Origin: Psychrobacter immobilis
GTDB lineage: Bacteria; Pseudomonadota; Gammaproteobacteria; Pseudomonadales; Moraxellaceae
Direction: 5' to 3'
DNA: 64,000 nucleotides
NCBI RefSeq assembly: GCF_904846185.1
Contig: NZ_CAJGZQ010000014.1
Coordinates: 33,463-97,462 of the forward strand
A program made the translations under genes and the position numbers. Each line of letters begins with the position of its first letter. The stretch's first letter is position 1. Under the pieces are notes generated by a model. It was not told the origin of the DNA, made no database searches, and saw only the letters and a list, made by a program, of their open reading frames with translations. This document shows, piece after piece, positions 55,428 through 64,000 of the stretch.

Positions 55428-56629
55428 TGTCATTACCACCAAAAGACCATTTATCTTCGACAACGTCAGATTCAACCAAGCAGTCCTCAACACCTAGTTT
55501 CTTAGGTAGTTTTTTACAGACCATTAAGGACATCTTTTCTGATAAAGGTGTGCTATTACTCTTACTGATTGCCCCTATTATTTATGGTTTCTTTTATCCT
55601 TGGCCGTATTCGACAGAAGTGGTCAACCATGTACCTGTTGGTATCATTGATAACGACAATAGTAATCTATCACGAACCATCATTCGCTATGCGAGTGCCA
55701 GTCCGCAGTTAGACACACAGCTTTTTCTCAACGAGCAGCAGGCTAAAGAGGCCATGTGGTCAGATGAAATCGCTGGGTACATGGTCATTCCAAGTGGGCT
55801 TGAGCAGCAAGTACTATCGGGAAAAGCGGCGAGCGTCAGCGTATTGGGTAATGGCGGCTACTTTCTGCTAAATAAAAACGTACAGATGGGGTTTTTAAAA
55901 GCAGTCAGTACGGTATCAGCAGGGATTGAAGTCAAAAAAAATGTGGCACAAGGTGCTTATTCAGCAACAGCGGCTGCTAATACTCAAGCGGTGCCATTAG
56001 TAATTATCCCTTTATACAATCAAACAGAAGGTTATGGCGCTTACGTGGTGCCAGCGGTCTCTATTCTAATTTTGCAACAAACCTTATTAATCGCCACAGC
56101 GATGCTGATTGGTACGTGGTATGAGCAGCGGCGACATGCGACGAGTATCCGTGGTTGGCTTGGGCGAATTGCTGCGCTCAGTATGTTTAGCTTCATTATT
56201 GGCTGCTTTTATTATGGCTGGACATTTGAGCTACACCACTATCCGCGCGGGCAAAACATGCTTGGCAGTTTACTGTTCCTTCTGTTATTTTGTCCAACCG
56301 TAGCGACACTTGGCTGTGTGCTTGGACTCTGGTTTCGCCAGCGCGAACGTAGTATGCAAATCCTAATTTTTAGCTCACTACCGATGTTTTTTGTCAGTGG
56401 TTATCCGTGGCCAGCAGATCAGCTGCCCACAGTTTTACAAATCATACGTTGGTTCGTACCCACGACACCGGGTATCAATACCTCCGTCCAGCTTAATCAA
56501 ATGGGAGCTAGTATCTCCCAAGTTTCTATTGGATTTTATGCACTAGCCGCCTTATGGGTATTTTACTTTGCGCTACTTATGTGGGTGCGCTGGCATGACG
56601 CGAATAAAGCACTTAAAACAGTGTCCTAA
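55427..56629 (+). CDS. ABC-2-type permease, second of pair (YhhJ/YbhR-like)
   Basis: A 400-residue membrane protein homologous in layout to the upstream permease: N-terminal helix after a polar 30-residue tail, periplasmic domain (VGIIDNDNSNLSRTIIRYAS), five C-terminal helices and FVSGYPWPADQLP near the end. ATG 55427 overlaps the upstream stop and has a GGGGGG run at ribosome-site distance; a TTG at 55412 is rejected. The operon ends at a strong terminator and contains no ATPase gene. Confidence 0.87.
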   Translation: MSLPPKDHLSSTTSDSTKQSSTPSFLGSFLQTIKDIFSDKGVLLLLLIAPIIYGFFYPWPYSTEVVNHVPVGIIDNDNSNLSRTIIRYASASPQLDTQLFLNEQQAKEAMWSDEIAGYMVIPSGLEQQVLSGKAASVSVLGNGGYFLLNKNVQMGFLKAVSTVSAGIEVKKNVAQGAYSATAAANTQAVPLVIIPLYNQTEGYGAYVVPAVSILILQQTLLIATAMLIGTWYEQRRHATSIRGWLGRIAALSMFSFIIGCFYYGWTFELHHYPRGQNMLGSLLFLLLFCPTVATLGCVLGLWFRQRERSMQILIFSSLPMFFVSGYPWPADQLPTVLQIIRWFVPTTPGINTSVQLNQMGASISQVSIGFYALAALWVFYFALLMWVRWHDANKALKTVS

Positions 56630-56694
56630 AGCAAAAGACGATTGCATGTCATTAGCGCCTGCCATCAATAAAAGCCAAATCGATGCGCCTGAAT

Positions 56695-56732
56695 CAAAAA
56701 AAGCGCCTGCTAATATAGCAGGCGCTTTTTTA
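56695..56732. terminator. Bidirectional terminator between exporter operon and sthA
   Basis: AAAAAAAGCGCCTGCTA-AT-ATAGCAGGCGCTTTTTTAT; a long near-perfect stem. Confidence 0.92.
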
Positions 56733-56758
56733 TTTATAACGTTTTAATATTCTATCAC

Positions 56759-58408
56759 TTAAAAAACACGATTAAGACCATTTAGTGCCGCCACGCGATA
56801 CGCTTCTGCCATCGTTGGATAGTTAAAAGTAGTATTCACAAAGTACTCAAGTGTATTATTGCTCTTACACTTCATCACGGCTTGTCCAATATGAATAATC
56901 TCTGATGCATGGTTACCGTAGCAATGGATTCCTAAAATCTCCAACGTATCACGATGGAACAAAATCTTTAGGACACCTGAGCGTTCACCAATGATTTGTG
57001 CTCGTGCCAAATGCTTAAAGAATGCTTGACCCACTTCGTATGGGACTTTTTCGTCGGTTAGCTCTTGCTCAGTTTTACCGATACAAGAAATCTCAGGAAT
57101 CGTATAGATACCAGTTGGCACGCTTGACACTGGTTCCGCATCGCTATCACCGACCATAAAGGCCGCCGCACAGCGTCCTTGGTCATAAGCGGCAGAAGCC
57201 AAAGATGGCCAACCAATCACATCGCCTGCTGCATAGATATTTTCTATTTCGGTACAATAGGTATCATCAACTTTTAATTGACCACGGCTGTTTGCTTTTA
57301 GACCAATCGCTTCTAAGTTTAAACCTTCCGTATTACCTGAGCGACCATTTGACCAAAGAATGGCATCAGATTTGATGCGCTTACCACTCTTTAGATGCAA
57401 GACGACATAATCATCATGCGTTTCAAGATGATCAATTTCTTCGTTACTACGAATCAGTACGCCAAATTGCCTAAAGTCATGCGCGATAGCATCGCTAATC
57501 TCGCTATCGAGATAACTGAGCAATTGATTTTGGTTATTAATCAAATCAACCTTATAACCAAGACCCGTAAAGATAGAGGCATATTCACAACCAATCACGC
57601 CCGCACCATAGATGATAATTTTTTTGACCACATAATCCATTTGCAAAATTTTATCAGAATCAAAAACGCGCGGATGGTTAAAGTCTAAAATTTCAGGGCG
57701 ATAAGGACGACTACCAACCGTTACGATGGCTTTATTAAAGGTAATGGTTTCAAAGACATTGTCATCGGTTTCAACACGCAAAGTATGAGCATCAATAAAA
57801 CTTGCCCAACCTTGAATCACTTCAATGCGATTGCGTTCATAGAATCGTGTGTGCGTACTAACCTGATTGCGAATGACTTTTCGGGCATTGGCAAGCACTC
57901 TATTTAGAGGAACTTGCTTGTACTCCATCGCCTTGGTAAACATAGGATCACGGCGAAAGTTAATGAGGTTAAATACCGATTGGCGCAGTGCTTTACTTGG
58001 AATCGTACCCACATGGGTAGAGTTACCACCTACCTGATCACGTGGATCAATGACCACCACTTTTTTGCCAGATTTAGTCAATTTCATAGCCGCCGCTTCG
58101 CCAGCAGGACCTGCTCCTAAAACGACCGCATCATACTCATACTCGTGGTTATCGCCTTTTAAGCGACGTGAATCTTTTGTATAACCAGACTTGATATCGA
58201 TTCGCGTATCATCGAGCGGATTAATAAGATCAGGATGGTGCATGACATCATCAGTGACCTGCTCATGGGTTTGTTCAATATTTTGTTTTTTATTTTTGCC
58301 TTCAGTATGTTCAGGATTCGGCACGCGACCGCTTTCTTTATTCGATACTTCGGTATGAATGTCTTTACCAATATCATTGGTCGCGTCGCTTGGTTTTTTA
58401 GTTCCCAT
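56759..58408 (-). CDS. sthA: Soluble pyridine nucleotide transhydrogenase, SthA-like
   Basis: A 549-residue FAD flavoprotein of the disulfide-reductase fold: FAD motif [11 protein letters not shown] (residues 98-108), NAD motif [28 protein letters not shown] and the C-terminal dimer domain. SthA interconverts NADH and NADPH. Residues 1-90 are a polar, disordered-looking extension absent from usual SthA (about 465 residues). ATG 58408 has AGAGGAC at good spacing, so the extension is probably translated. The redox position [15 protein letters not shown] has Ser130 where SthA proteins usually keep one Cys (GGxCTHxGT). Confidence 0.88.
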   Translation of the reverse strand: MGTKKPSDATNDIGKDIHTEVSNKESGRVPNPEHTEGKNKKQNIEQTHEQVTDDVMHHPDLINPLDDTRIDIKSGYTKDSRRLKGDNHEYEYDAVVLGAGPAGEAAAMKLTKSGKKVVVIDPRDQVGGNSTHVGTIPSKALRQSVFNLINFRRDPMFTKAMEYKQVPLNRVLANARKVIRNQVSTHTRFYERNRIEVIQGWASFIDAHTLRVETDDNVFETITFNKAIVTVGSRPYRPEILDFNHPRVFDSDKILQMDYVVKKIIIYGAGVIGCEYASIFTGLGYKVDLINNQNQLLSYLDSEISDAIAHDFRQFGVLIRSNEEIDHLETHDDYVVLHLKSGKRIKSDAILWSNGRSGNTEGLNLEAIGLKANSRGQLKVDDTYCTEIENIYAAGDVIGWPSLASAAYDQGRCAAAFMVGDSDAEPVSSVPTGIYTIPEISCIGKTEQELTDEKVPYEVGQAFFKHLARAQIIGERSGVLKILFHRDTLEILGIHCYGNHASEIIHIGQAVMKCKSNNTLEYFVNTTFNYPTMAEAYRVAALNGLNRVF

Positions 58409-58489
58409 CGTGTCCTCTTTACATTTACTTATTTATTTGATTTTTAGACTGTGTATGAATCAATAATTGCTTGAGTCAAAATCACACGA

Positions 58490-58894
58490 CTAAGGCGTGC
58501 CCACCATACGTTGTGACACAATATTTTGTAGTGTCCAATGCCCAGTCGCGCTTTTCTGTCCCTCGTCAATCTGCGGACGCGCACTTATCACATATTCTGT
58601 GCCAAGGCTTGGTTTAAAGTCATCAATCCAATCATAAGGTACCTGAAACACGCTGCCATCTTTACTTGATTTGGCCAGTAAACACTGCATCGGTAATGCA
58701 GAGGCACAGGCCACACGATTGGGCATGATTGTTAGCGTTTGCGCTTCACCCAATACAATGGTTGGGATATAACGTGGCTCAGGCACTGGCTCACGTGAAA
58801 AAGGTGACGTTTGGCAAGCACTCAGTAAACTGACCGCACTCAGCAAGCTGGCCAATAATAAAGGGGTCTTGCTAGACTTATAAGATGAACTCAT
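58490..58894 (-). CDS. Lipoprotein with DUF4377-like domain
   Basis: A 134-residue protein with a lipoprotein signal (LLSAVSLLSAC, lipobox Cys at about residue 27), then a compact beta domain with CASALPMQCLLAK, PYDWIDDFKPSLGTEYVI and a C-terminal WTLQNIVSQ. This is the pattern of DUF4377, a small domain often found with META/HslJ proteins. ATG 58894 has AGAGAA upstream. It stands alone upstream of sthA with an 81-bp gap and may be co-transcribed with it. Likely envelope-located; function unknown. Confidence 0.78.
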   Translation of the reverse strand: MSSSYKSSKTPLLLASLLSAVSLLSACQTSPFSREPVPEPRYIPTIVLGEAQTLTIMPNRVACASALPMQCLLAKSSKDGSVFQVPYDWIDDFKPSLGTEYVISARPQIDEGQKSATGHWTLQNIVSQRMVGTP

Positions 58895-59044
58895 AATATT
58901 CTCTATGTGATAATGAGATGGTATTAAATGATTATTAATAGTGATGCTTTAAATAATGGTTCTTTTTTGAACAATCGTTATTGCTAAATCGTTATTGCTA
59001 AATAATTAATTGATTCAAGCCATTCATTGATAGCTCATATTTTA

Positions 59045-59941
59045 TTAGCCGATACGGCGTTTGAGACCCGTCATCTGCAAGATGCGCGTAGCGATTTCTT
59101 CAACGGACATCTCAGAGACATCAAGGCTTGGAATACCATGCGTGATATAAATCCCTTGTATTGCCCGCTGCTCTTGCTGACATTGCTGATAGCTCGAATA
59201 ACGACTACCCGCACGGCGCTCTTGACGGATTTTCACCAAGCGATCAGTATCGATCAATAGACCGAACAGCTTGTCTTTGTGCTCGCGCAATGCTTTTGGT
59301 AATTGATTATCGTACAAGTCATCTTCGGTCAAAGGATAATTTGCTGCTCGAATACCGAACTGTAAGGCTAAGTATAAAGAAGTCGGTGTTTTTCCTGAAC
59401 GCGATACGCCCACCAAAATAATATCGGCCGCATCGTAATGACGCGTACGCGCACCATCATCATTGTCTAAAGCGAAATGCACCGCATCGATACGTTCTTT
59501 ATAAGTCTCAGAATCCACATCGTCGTGTGCATGACCAGAGTGTCCGTCAGGCTCCACACCCGTTTCTTCAGCGACGCGACCTATCAAACCCTCATACATA
59601 TCCAAGTTACAGCTTTGGGCAGAATTGATCTTTTCACGAATATCAGGGTTAACAATCGTATCAAAGACCAATGGCAACAAACCATCTCGTTGATACGCCA
59701 TGTTGATTTGCTCAACGGCGTCTTCTGCACGCTCTAAGCTATCGACATATGGCAACACTCGTGTTTCAAAAGGTACTGAAGCAAACTGACTCAAGATAGC
59801 GCGGCCAAGCGTCTCCGCCGTAATCGCTGTGCCATCTGAGATAAAAAACGCGGTTCGAACGGCTTGAGAGCTGTCTAAGTTTAACGCGTTGCGATTTTGA
59901 ATAGTGGGATTCAGTTGTTCAGCTGGATTACTTGAGTACAT
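59045..59941 (-). CDS. ppsR: PEP synthase regulatory kinase/pyrophosphorylase
   Basis: A 298-residue DUF299 protein that phosphorylates and dephosphorylates PEP synthase on a Thr next to its catalytic His. The P-loop GVSRSGKTPTSLYLA and FFISDGTAITAETLG at the N-terminus are typical. An insertion of about 25 residues (about 128-155, rich in His/Asp) makes it longer than E. coli PpsR (277). The ATG at 59941 has GAGG ten bases upstream. It is divergent from its substrate gene ppsA. Confidence 0.95.
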   Translation of the reverse strand: MYSSNPAEQLNPTIQNRNALNLDSSQAVRTAFFISDGTAITAETLGRAILSQFASVPFETRVLPYVDSLERAEDAVEQINMAYQRDGLLPLVFDTIVNPDIREKINSAQSCNLDMYEGLIGRVAEETGVEPDGHSGHAHDDVDSETYKERIDAVHFALDNDDGARTRHYDAADIILVGVSRSGKTPTSLYLALQFGIRAANYPLTEDDLYDNQLPKALREHKDKLFGLLIDTDRLVKIRQERRAGSRYSSYQQCQQEQRAIQGIYITHGIPSLDVSEMSVEEIATRILQMTGLKRRIG

Positions 59942-60534
59942 AACGTTGGCACCTCGATTGAAAACACAATGGTAATCTTCATTTGGCTTTTATTTTTGAT
60001 CGGCTTAGACTTGATTTTCAGACGTAATTTTCGTTTTGTATAAGCGCTAATATTGCACATTTATATCAGGATAAACCGCTACTATTTATGCTCTACATTA
60101 TACGCATAATAGCGACCTAATAGAAATCAATGTTACAGGCGTACACTTAGAAAGCCACAGTGCCCTTAATCTTATCATGCCGATTAATAACCATTATTGT
60201 GATGACTGGTTACTCATACTAGCGCAGCTTTACCTGCTATATATAAAGGCAAATATTATAAGAATATCCTAATACTCTTCTGTTATTTATTTTAAACCCT
60301 CTATTTATTAACCGATTTATAGGTATATTTTGATAATTATAGTGATCTTTACTCGCATTTTTACGTCATCTCAAAAATAGAAAAGTGAATAGCCTTCTAC
60401 TAATTATGTAGCAAAGCCCACAATTTGTATCTTTTTGACAAAAATATTGGTTCAACCCCTCGAAATTCTCCAAATATAGCGGTATAATTCACCGTTATAA
60501 TCTTTACTAAATAACCTTATTTTCTGGAGTTATC
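59942..60534. other. Divergent intergenic region ppsR / ppsA
   Basis: 593 bp, AT-rich, no gene seen. Two TATAAT hexamers (60483-60488 and 60496-60501) lie upstream of ppsA but neither has a good -35 at 17 bp. TTGACA at 60435-60440 is too far. Control by an activator would fit the weak -35. Confidence 0.45.
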
Positions 60535-62919
60535 ATGGCAGCGCAATCTACAGCACTTGTAATCAATCTTGATCAGCTAGGAAAAGACGACATTGAAATG
60601 GTCGGCGGCAAGAACGCCTCATTAGGTGAAATGATCAGCCATTTGTCTGATTTGGGTGTTAGTGTTCCAGGCGGCTTTGCCACCACGTCAAATGCATTCA
60701 ACCGTTTTTTGAATGAAACTGGCCTGCTTGACAAAATCAACAACGAACTAAAAACATTAGATGTTGATGATGTCAAAAAACTTGCAGAAACGGGTAAAAA
60801 GATTCGTACTTGGATTATTGAGCAAGATCTGCCAAGTGATCTTGAGCAAGAAGTGCGTCAATCGTTTGAAACGATGAGCGGCGGCGAAGACATCGCGGTT
60901 GCTGTGCGTTCTTCTGCGACTGCCGAAGATTTGCCAGATGCCTCGTTTGCTGGTCAGCAAGAGACATTCCTAAACATTCGCGGCATTGATAACGTTCTGA
61001 TTGCGATTAAAGAAGTATTTGCATCTCTTTATAACGACCGTGCCATCTCTTATCGTGTACACAAAGGTTTTGAGCATGAAGGCGTTGCCTTATCTGCTGC
61101 TGTACAGCGTATGGTTCGCTCAGAAACTGGCGCGGCAGGTGTGATGTTCACGCTAGATACTGAAAGCGGTTTTGATCAAGTGGTATTCATCACCTCAAGC
61201 TATGGTCTAGGTGAAATGGTTGTACAGGGAGCGGTTAACCCAGATGAATTCTATATTTCTAAGCAATTGCTAGCCAATGGTAAACCATCGGTGATTCGCC
61301 GTAACCTAGGCAGCAAGCATAAGAAAATGATTTATGGTGATGAAGGTAGCACTACTAAATCAGTAAAAACTGTCGATGTTGAAAAACAAGATCGTATGCA
61401 GTTCTCATTATCAACTGAAGAGCTAACCTCTCTTGCCAAGCAAGCCGTGACGATCGAAAAGCATTACGGTCAAGCAATGGACATCGAATGGGCAAAAGAC
61501 GGCGATACCAATGAAATCTTTATCGTTCAGGCGCGTCCTGAAACGGTTAAGAGCCGCCAAGACAGCAATGTCATGGAACGTTATATCATCGACACGACTA
61601 ACGCTAAAGTATTGTGTGAAGGTCGTTCAATCGGTCAGCGTATCGGTTCAGGTAAAGTCCGTATCGTTAGCAACTTAAATGAGATGGATAAAGTACAAGA
61701 AGGCGACGTACTAGTATCAGACATGACGGATCCGGATTGGGAACCAGTCATGAAGCGTGCTTCTGCTATCATCACTAACCGTGGTGGTCGTACGTGTCAC
61801 GCAGCGATTATCGCTCGTGAGCTAGGTGTTCCAGCCATCGTTGGTTGTGGTAATGCGACTGAGCTATTGGTTGATGGTCAAGACGTCACTGCTTCTTGTG
61901 CCGAAGGTGATACTGGCTTCATTTATGAAAGCCAAATCGACTTTGAAGTACAGACCAACTCTGTTGAGTCTATGCCAGAGCTTGCATTCAAAGTAATGAT
62001 GAACGTTGGTAATCCAGATCGTGCCTTCTCATTCACGCAAATGCCAAACGAAGGGATTGGTCTTGCCCGTCTTGAGTTCATCATCAACCGTATGATTGGC
62101 GTGCATCCAAAAGCCTTGCTAAACATGAACAGCCTGCCACGCGAAATTGCCCAAGCCATCCAAGAGCGTATTGCTGGTTATGCGTCACCGGTAGATTTCT
62201 ACGTGGATAAGTTGGTCGAAGGTATCTCAACGCTAGCCGTTGCCTTTATGGATCAGCCAGTTATCGTTCGTATGTCAGATTTCAAGTCGAACGAATATGC
62301 TAACTTGCTTGGTGGTAAATTATACGAGCCATCAGAAGAAAACCCAATGCTTGGTTTCCGCGGTGCCAGTCGTTATGTGTCTGATAACTTCCGTGACTGC
62401 TTTGAGCTTGAGTGTAAAGCACTAAAACGCGTACGTGATGAGATGGGCTTGACCAACGTCGAGATTATGATTCCATTCGTTCGTACCGTTGGCGAAGCCA
62501 AAGAAGTCATCGAATTACTTGAGAAAAACGGTCTAAAACGTGGCGAAAACGGTTTACGCGTTATCATGATGTGTGAGTTACCAACCAACGCCCTATTGGC
62601 AGATGAATTCCTAGAGCACTTCGATGGTTTCTCAATCGGCTCTAACGACTTGACTCAGTTGACACTTGGTCTTGACCGTGACTCAGGTATCGTCTCACAT
62701 CTATTTGATGAGCGTGATCCTGCGGTTAAGAAACTATTAACCATGGCGATTGATGCGTGCCGTAAAGCAAACAAATATGTCGGCATCTGTGGTCAGGGTC
62801 CATCAGACCATCCAGATCTCGCGTTTTGGCTCATGGAGCAAGGTATCAGCTCAGTGTCGTTGAACCCTGATTCTGTACTAGATACTTGGTTCTTCTTAGC
62901 TGGTGAAGAAGCGAAGTAA
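60535..62919 (+). CDS. ppsA: Phosphoenolpyruvate synthase
   Basis: A 794-residue enzyme converting pyruvate and ATP to PEP, AMP and phosphate. It has an N-terminal ATP-binding domain ([33 protein letters not shown]), the swivelling His domain with catalytic H422 in [14 protein letters not shown] and a C-terminal PEP/pyruvate-binding barrel ([17 protein letters not shown]). Length equals E. coli PpsA (792). TCTGGAG precedes ATG 60535. With ppsR divergent, both the enzyme and its regulator are controlled from one region. Confidence 0.97.
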   Translation: MAAQSTALVINLDQLGKDDIEMVGGKNASLGEMISHLSDLGVSVPGGFATTSNAFNRFLNETGLLDKINNELKTLDVDDVKKLAETGKKIRTWIIEQDLPSDLEQEVRQSFETMSGGEDIAVAVRSSATAEDLPDASFAGQQETFLNIRGIDNVLIAIKEVFASLYNDRAISYRVHKGFEHEGVALSAAVQRMVRSETGAAGVMFTLDTESGFDQVVFITSSYGLGEMVVQGAVNPDEFYISKQLLANGKPSVIRRNLGSKHKKMIYGDEGSTTKSVKTVDVEKQDRMQFSLSTEELTSLAKQAVTIEKHYGQAMDIEWAKDGDTNEIFIVQARPETVKSRQDSNVMERYIIDTTNAKVLCEGRSIGQRIGSGKVRIVSNLNEMDKVQEGDVLVSDMTDPDWEPVMKRASAIITNRGGRTCHAAIIARELGVPAIVGCGNATELLVDGQDVTASCAEGDTGFIYESQIDFEVQTNSVESMPELAFKVMMNVGNPDRAFSFTQMPNEGIGLARLEFIINRMIGVHPKALLNMNSLPREIAQAIQERIAGYASPVDFYVDKLVEGISTLAVAFMDQPVIVRMSDFKSNEYANLLGGKLYEPSEENPMLGFRGASRYVSDNFRDCFELECKALKRVRDEMGLTNVEIMIPFVRTVGEAKEVIELLEKNGLKRGENGLRVIMMCELPTNALLADEFLEHFDGFSIGSNDLTQLTLGLDRDSGIVSHLFDERDPAVKKLLTMAIDACRKANKYVGICGQGPSDHPDLAFWLMEQGISSVSLNPDSVLDTWFFLAGEEAK

Positions 62920-62971
62920 GCCCTAACGTTCAGTCACAGCAGTAATTCACACAGTCATTAAAGAAACAATT

Positions 62972-63011
62972 ATTAGGGTCTATTTGAAAAATATTAAATA
63001 GACCCTAATAT
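62972..63011 (+). terminator. Inverted repeat after ppsA
   Basis: TATTAGGGTCTATTT-GAAAAATATT-AAATAGACCCTAATA, a perfect 15-bp dyad about 50 bp past the stop. It lacks a clear T-run, so it may be a processing or protective hairpin rather than a strict intrinsic terminator. Confidence 0.6.
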
Positions 63012-63060
63012 TATGTATCATATATAGTGACTTAAGATATGACTAACTATGCAGGCAATT

Positions 63061-63936
63061 ATGCAGATTTTCCTTGCTCGAAATAACGTACAAGCTGGTC
63101 CTTACAATTTGGAGCAGCTGAATATCATGTTGGCATCTGGTGAAGTACTGCTGGATGATTTGATGTGGCATGAAGGCTTAGACCAATGGCAGCGTGTCGG
63201 TAACTTGACCAATAATCAAACGGTTTATCGACCTACCAACCTTGGCAAGCCTCAGGTTAATGACTCTATTATCAATAATGTAACTGTTTTTCCTGAAGAC
63301 AACGCTAGCAATAGCTCGGATAGCAAATCAGTTTCATTAGATAGATTGTATGGCAAGCCTGAACGTCCGAAAGACACGGATAAAAGTGTGAAAGCTGACA
63401 TGACCACCAATCGTCAGCAAACACCGCACAATAATGTGTCACTAAACAAGTCTAATAGCAATAAGGCTGCGTCTAGTAAAGACAAAGTCGTCGGCAATGT
63501 GGTACTTGCACCGATTATGTCGCGAGTATTAGCAACAGCCATCAATGGACTACTCTATCTACTGGCTATTTTTCCGCTAGTGATGGCATTGACCAAAATG
63601 GATGTGGATTATACCAAATTCCAAAATATCCAAGATATGGATGCGGCTTATCAGTATTCAATGACACTGATGGAGAGTCTTCCTAGTAGCACATTGATGA
63701 TGTCGCAAGTGATGGTATTTGGCTTATTTGCGCTGCAATTGGTATTTATCACACTGCGTGGTCAGTCACTCGGTAAGCTGATTACGGGTATTCGCGTGGT
63801 GGATCAAACCACCCATCGGTTGCCCTCTTTTACCAAGCTTATTGGTGTGCGTACTTTGTTATTATTTATTATTTCTCTGCACACGACAAAAAAACAAAAA
63901 AGTCTGTTAAAGCAAAGGCATAATAGTAATTTTTAA
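63061..63936 (+). pseudogene. GYF_2/RDD membrane protein, interrupted by an insertion sequence
   Basis: The N-terminus (MQIFLARNNVQAGPYNLEQ...DDLMWHEGLDQWQRV) is a GYF_2/DUF4339 domain. A polar linker (about residues 55-145) and an RDD domain with membrane segments follow, including GQSLGKLITGIRVVD. The RDD reading frame is normal up to RTLLLFIIS. It then enters insertion-sequence DNA at about 63875, so the last about 20 residues (HTTKKQKSLLKQRH...) are foreign and the final RDD helix is missing. The start may be ATG 63061 (AGG upstream) or ATG 63049. Function unknown; probably inactive or altered. Confidence 0.8.
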
Positions 63937-63969
63937 GACGAATCAGACCATGCCAAACTTTAACAGACT
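63901..63969 (+). promoter_or_regulatory. Inverted repeat enclosing the transposase start
   Basis: AGTCTGTTAAAG (63901-63912) pairs perfectly with CTTTAACAGACT (63958-63969), extended by GGCA/TGCC (63917-63920, 63951-63954). The transposase ATG (63950) lies at the base of the right arm, so read-through RNA could fold and hide the start. Confidence 0.6.
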
Positions 63970-64000
63970 TAGTGAAACTTTAACCCAAAACCTGAGTATG
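63950..64000 (+). CDS. IS4-family transposase, N-terminal fragment (continues past the window)
   Basis: Seventeen codons from ATG 63950 (MPNFNRLSETLTQNLSM) are open to the window end. The sequence style and the position 75 bp inside the ISAba1-like end fit the N-terminus of an IS4-family transposase. No catalytic DDE residue is within the window, so the family call rests on the terminal repeat and context. Confidence 0.6.
   Translation, partial: MPNFNRLSETLTQNLSM

Larger units (their letters stand above)
63875..64000 (+). mobile_element. IS4-family (ISAba1-like) insertion sequence, left end, runs off the window
   Basis: The sequence CTCTGCACACGACAAA at 63875 closely matches the terminal repeat remembered for ISAba1 (CTCTGTACACGACAAA), an IS4-family, IS10-group element. 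It begins exactly where the RDD protein stops matching its family. A transposase-like start codon lies 75 bp inside. The nine bases before it (63866-63874, TTATTATTT) would be the target duplication, whose second copy is outside the window. Confidence 0.75.

Noticed and set aside
60435..60501. TTGACA (60435) and TATAAT (60483, 60496) as one ppsA promoter
   Set aside because: The spacing is over 40 bp, incompatible with a single sigma-70 promoter.
1..64000. tRNA, rRNA or CRISPR features
   Set aside because: No TTCGAATC-type T-arm with matching acceptor stem, no rRNA core sequence and no regularly spaced direct repeats were seen; weak short matches did not fold.

Overview
The window looks like chromosomal DNA of a Psychrobacter-like gammaproteobacterium (Moraxellaceae). 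This is judged from gene content and protein character (OmpW, PpsR/PpsA, two-lipoyl AceF, KdsB/LpxK, a Lon-like protease, an ISAba1-type insertion sequence end) and from AT-rich intergenic DNA. No rRNA or tRNA gene and no CRISPR array was seen. Species assignment is inference.

Layout. 0.1-3.8 kb: a CPA1-type Na+/H+ antiporter, a serine beta-lactamase-fold hydrolase and a small protein-tyrosine-phosphatase-like protein. 3.9-8.8 kb: a lipid module in which a MaoC dehydratase and a high-molecular-weight FabG-type reductase are divergent from a thiolase with a long low-complexity N-terminus; the layout resembles the mycobacterial htdX-fabG4-fadA2 locus. 9.0-10.0 kb: polyphosphate kinase 2. 10.3-20.3 kb: a long minus-strand run read as rsmG, parA, parB, exbB, exbD, msbA, lpxK, kdsB, holB, pilZ, joining chromosome partitioning, envelope energisation, lipid A/Kdo supply, replication and pilus biogenesis. 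20.6-28.1 kb: a Lon-like protease, a WYL regulator, a TerD-like protein, a voltage-gated-type K+ channel, a small zinc-ribbon membrane protein and OmpW. 28.3-32.9 kb: aceE-aceF.

33.5-44.7 kb is the most unusual region: five consecutive exported proteins, four built from DUF11/SdrD-B/prealbumin-like beta-sandwich modules. One is a 1777-residue protein that appears to end in a large outer-membrane beta-barrel. They look like a cell-surface structure or secretion/display system of unknown function. Two of the secreted proteins end in what looks like the same two-cysteine C-terminal domain.

44.9-49.4 kb: a TetR regulator, an endonuclease/exonuclease/phosphatase-family enzyme, a glycine-zipper protein and glycerol kinase. 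50.1-56.6 kb: a TolC - YihY - HlyD - ABC2 permease - ABC2 permease cluster with no ATPase gene. 56.8-62.9 kb: a SthA-like transhydrogenase lacking the usual redox cysteine, a DUF4377-type lipoprotein, and divergent ppsR/ppsA. At the right edge a GYF_2/RDD membrane protein gene is cut by an IS4-family (ISAba1-like) element that starts at 63875 and runs out of the window.

Non-coding structure includes a MITE-like dispersed repeat with terminal inverted repeats (two full copies and two fragments), a second short dispersed repeat, and many clear intrinsic terminators separating the transcription units.
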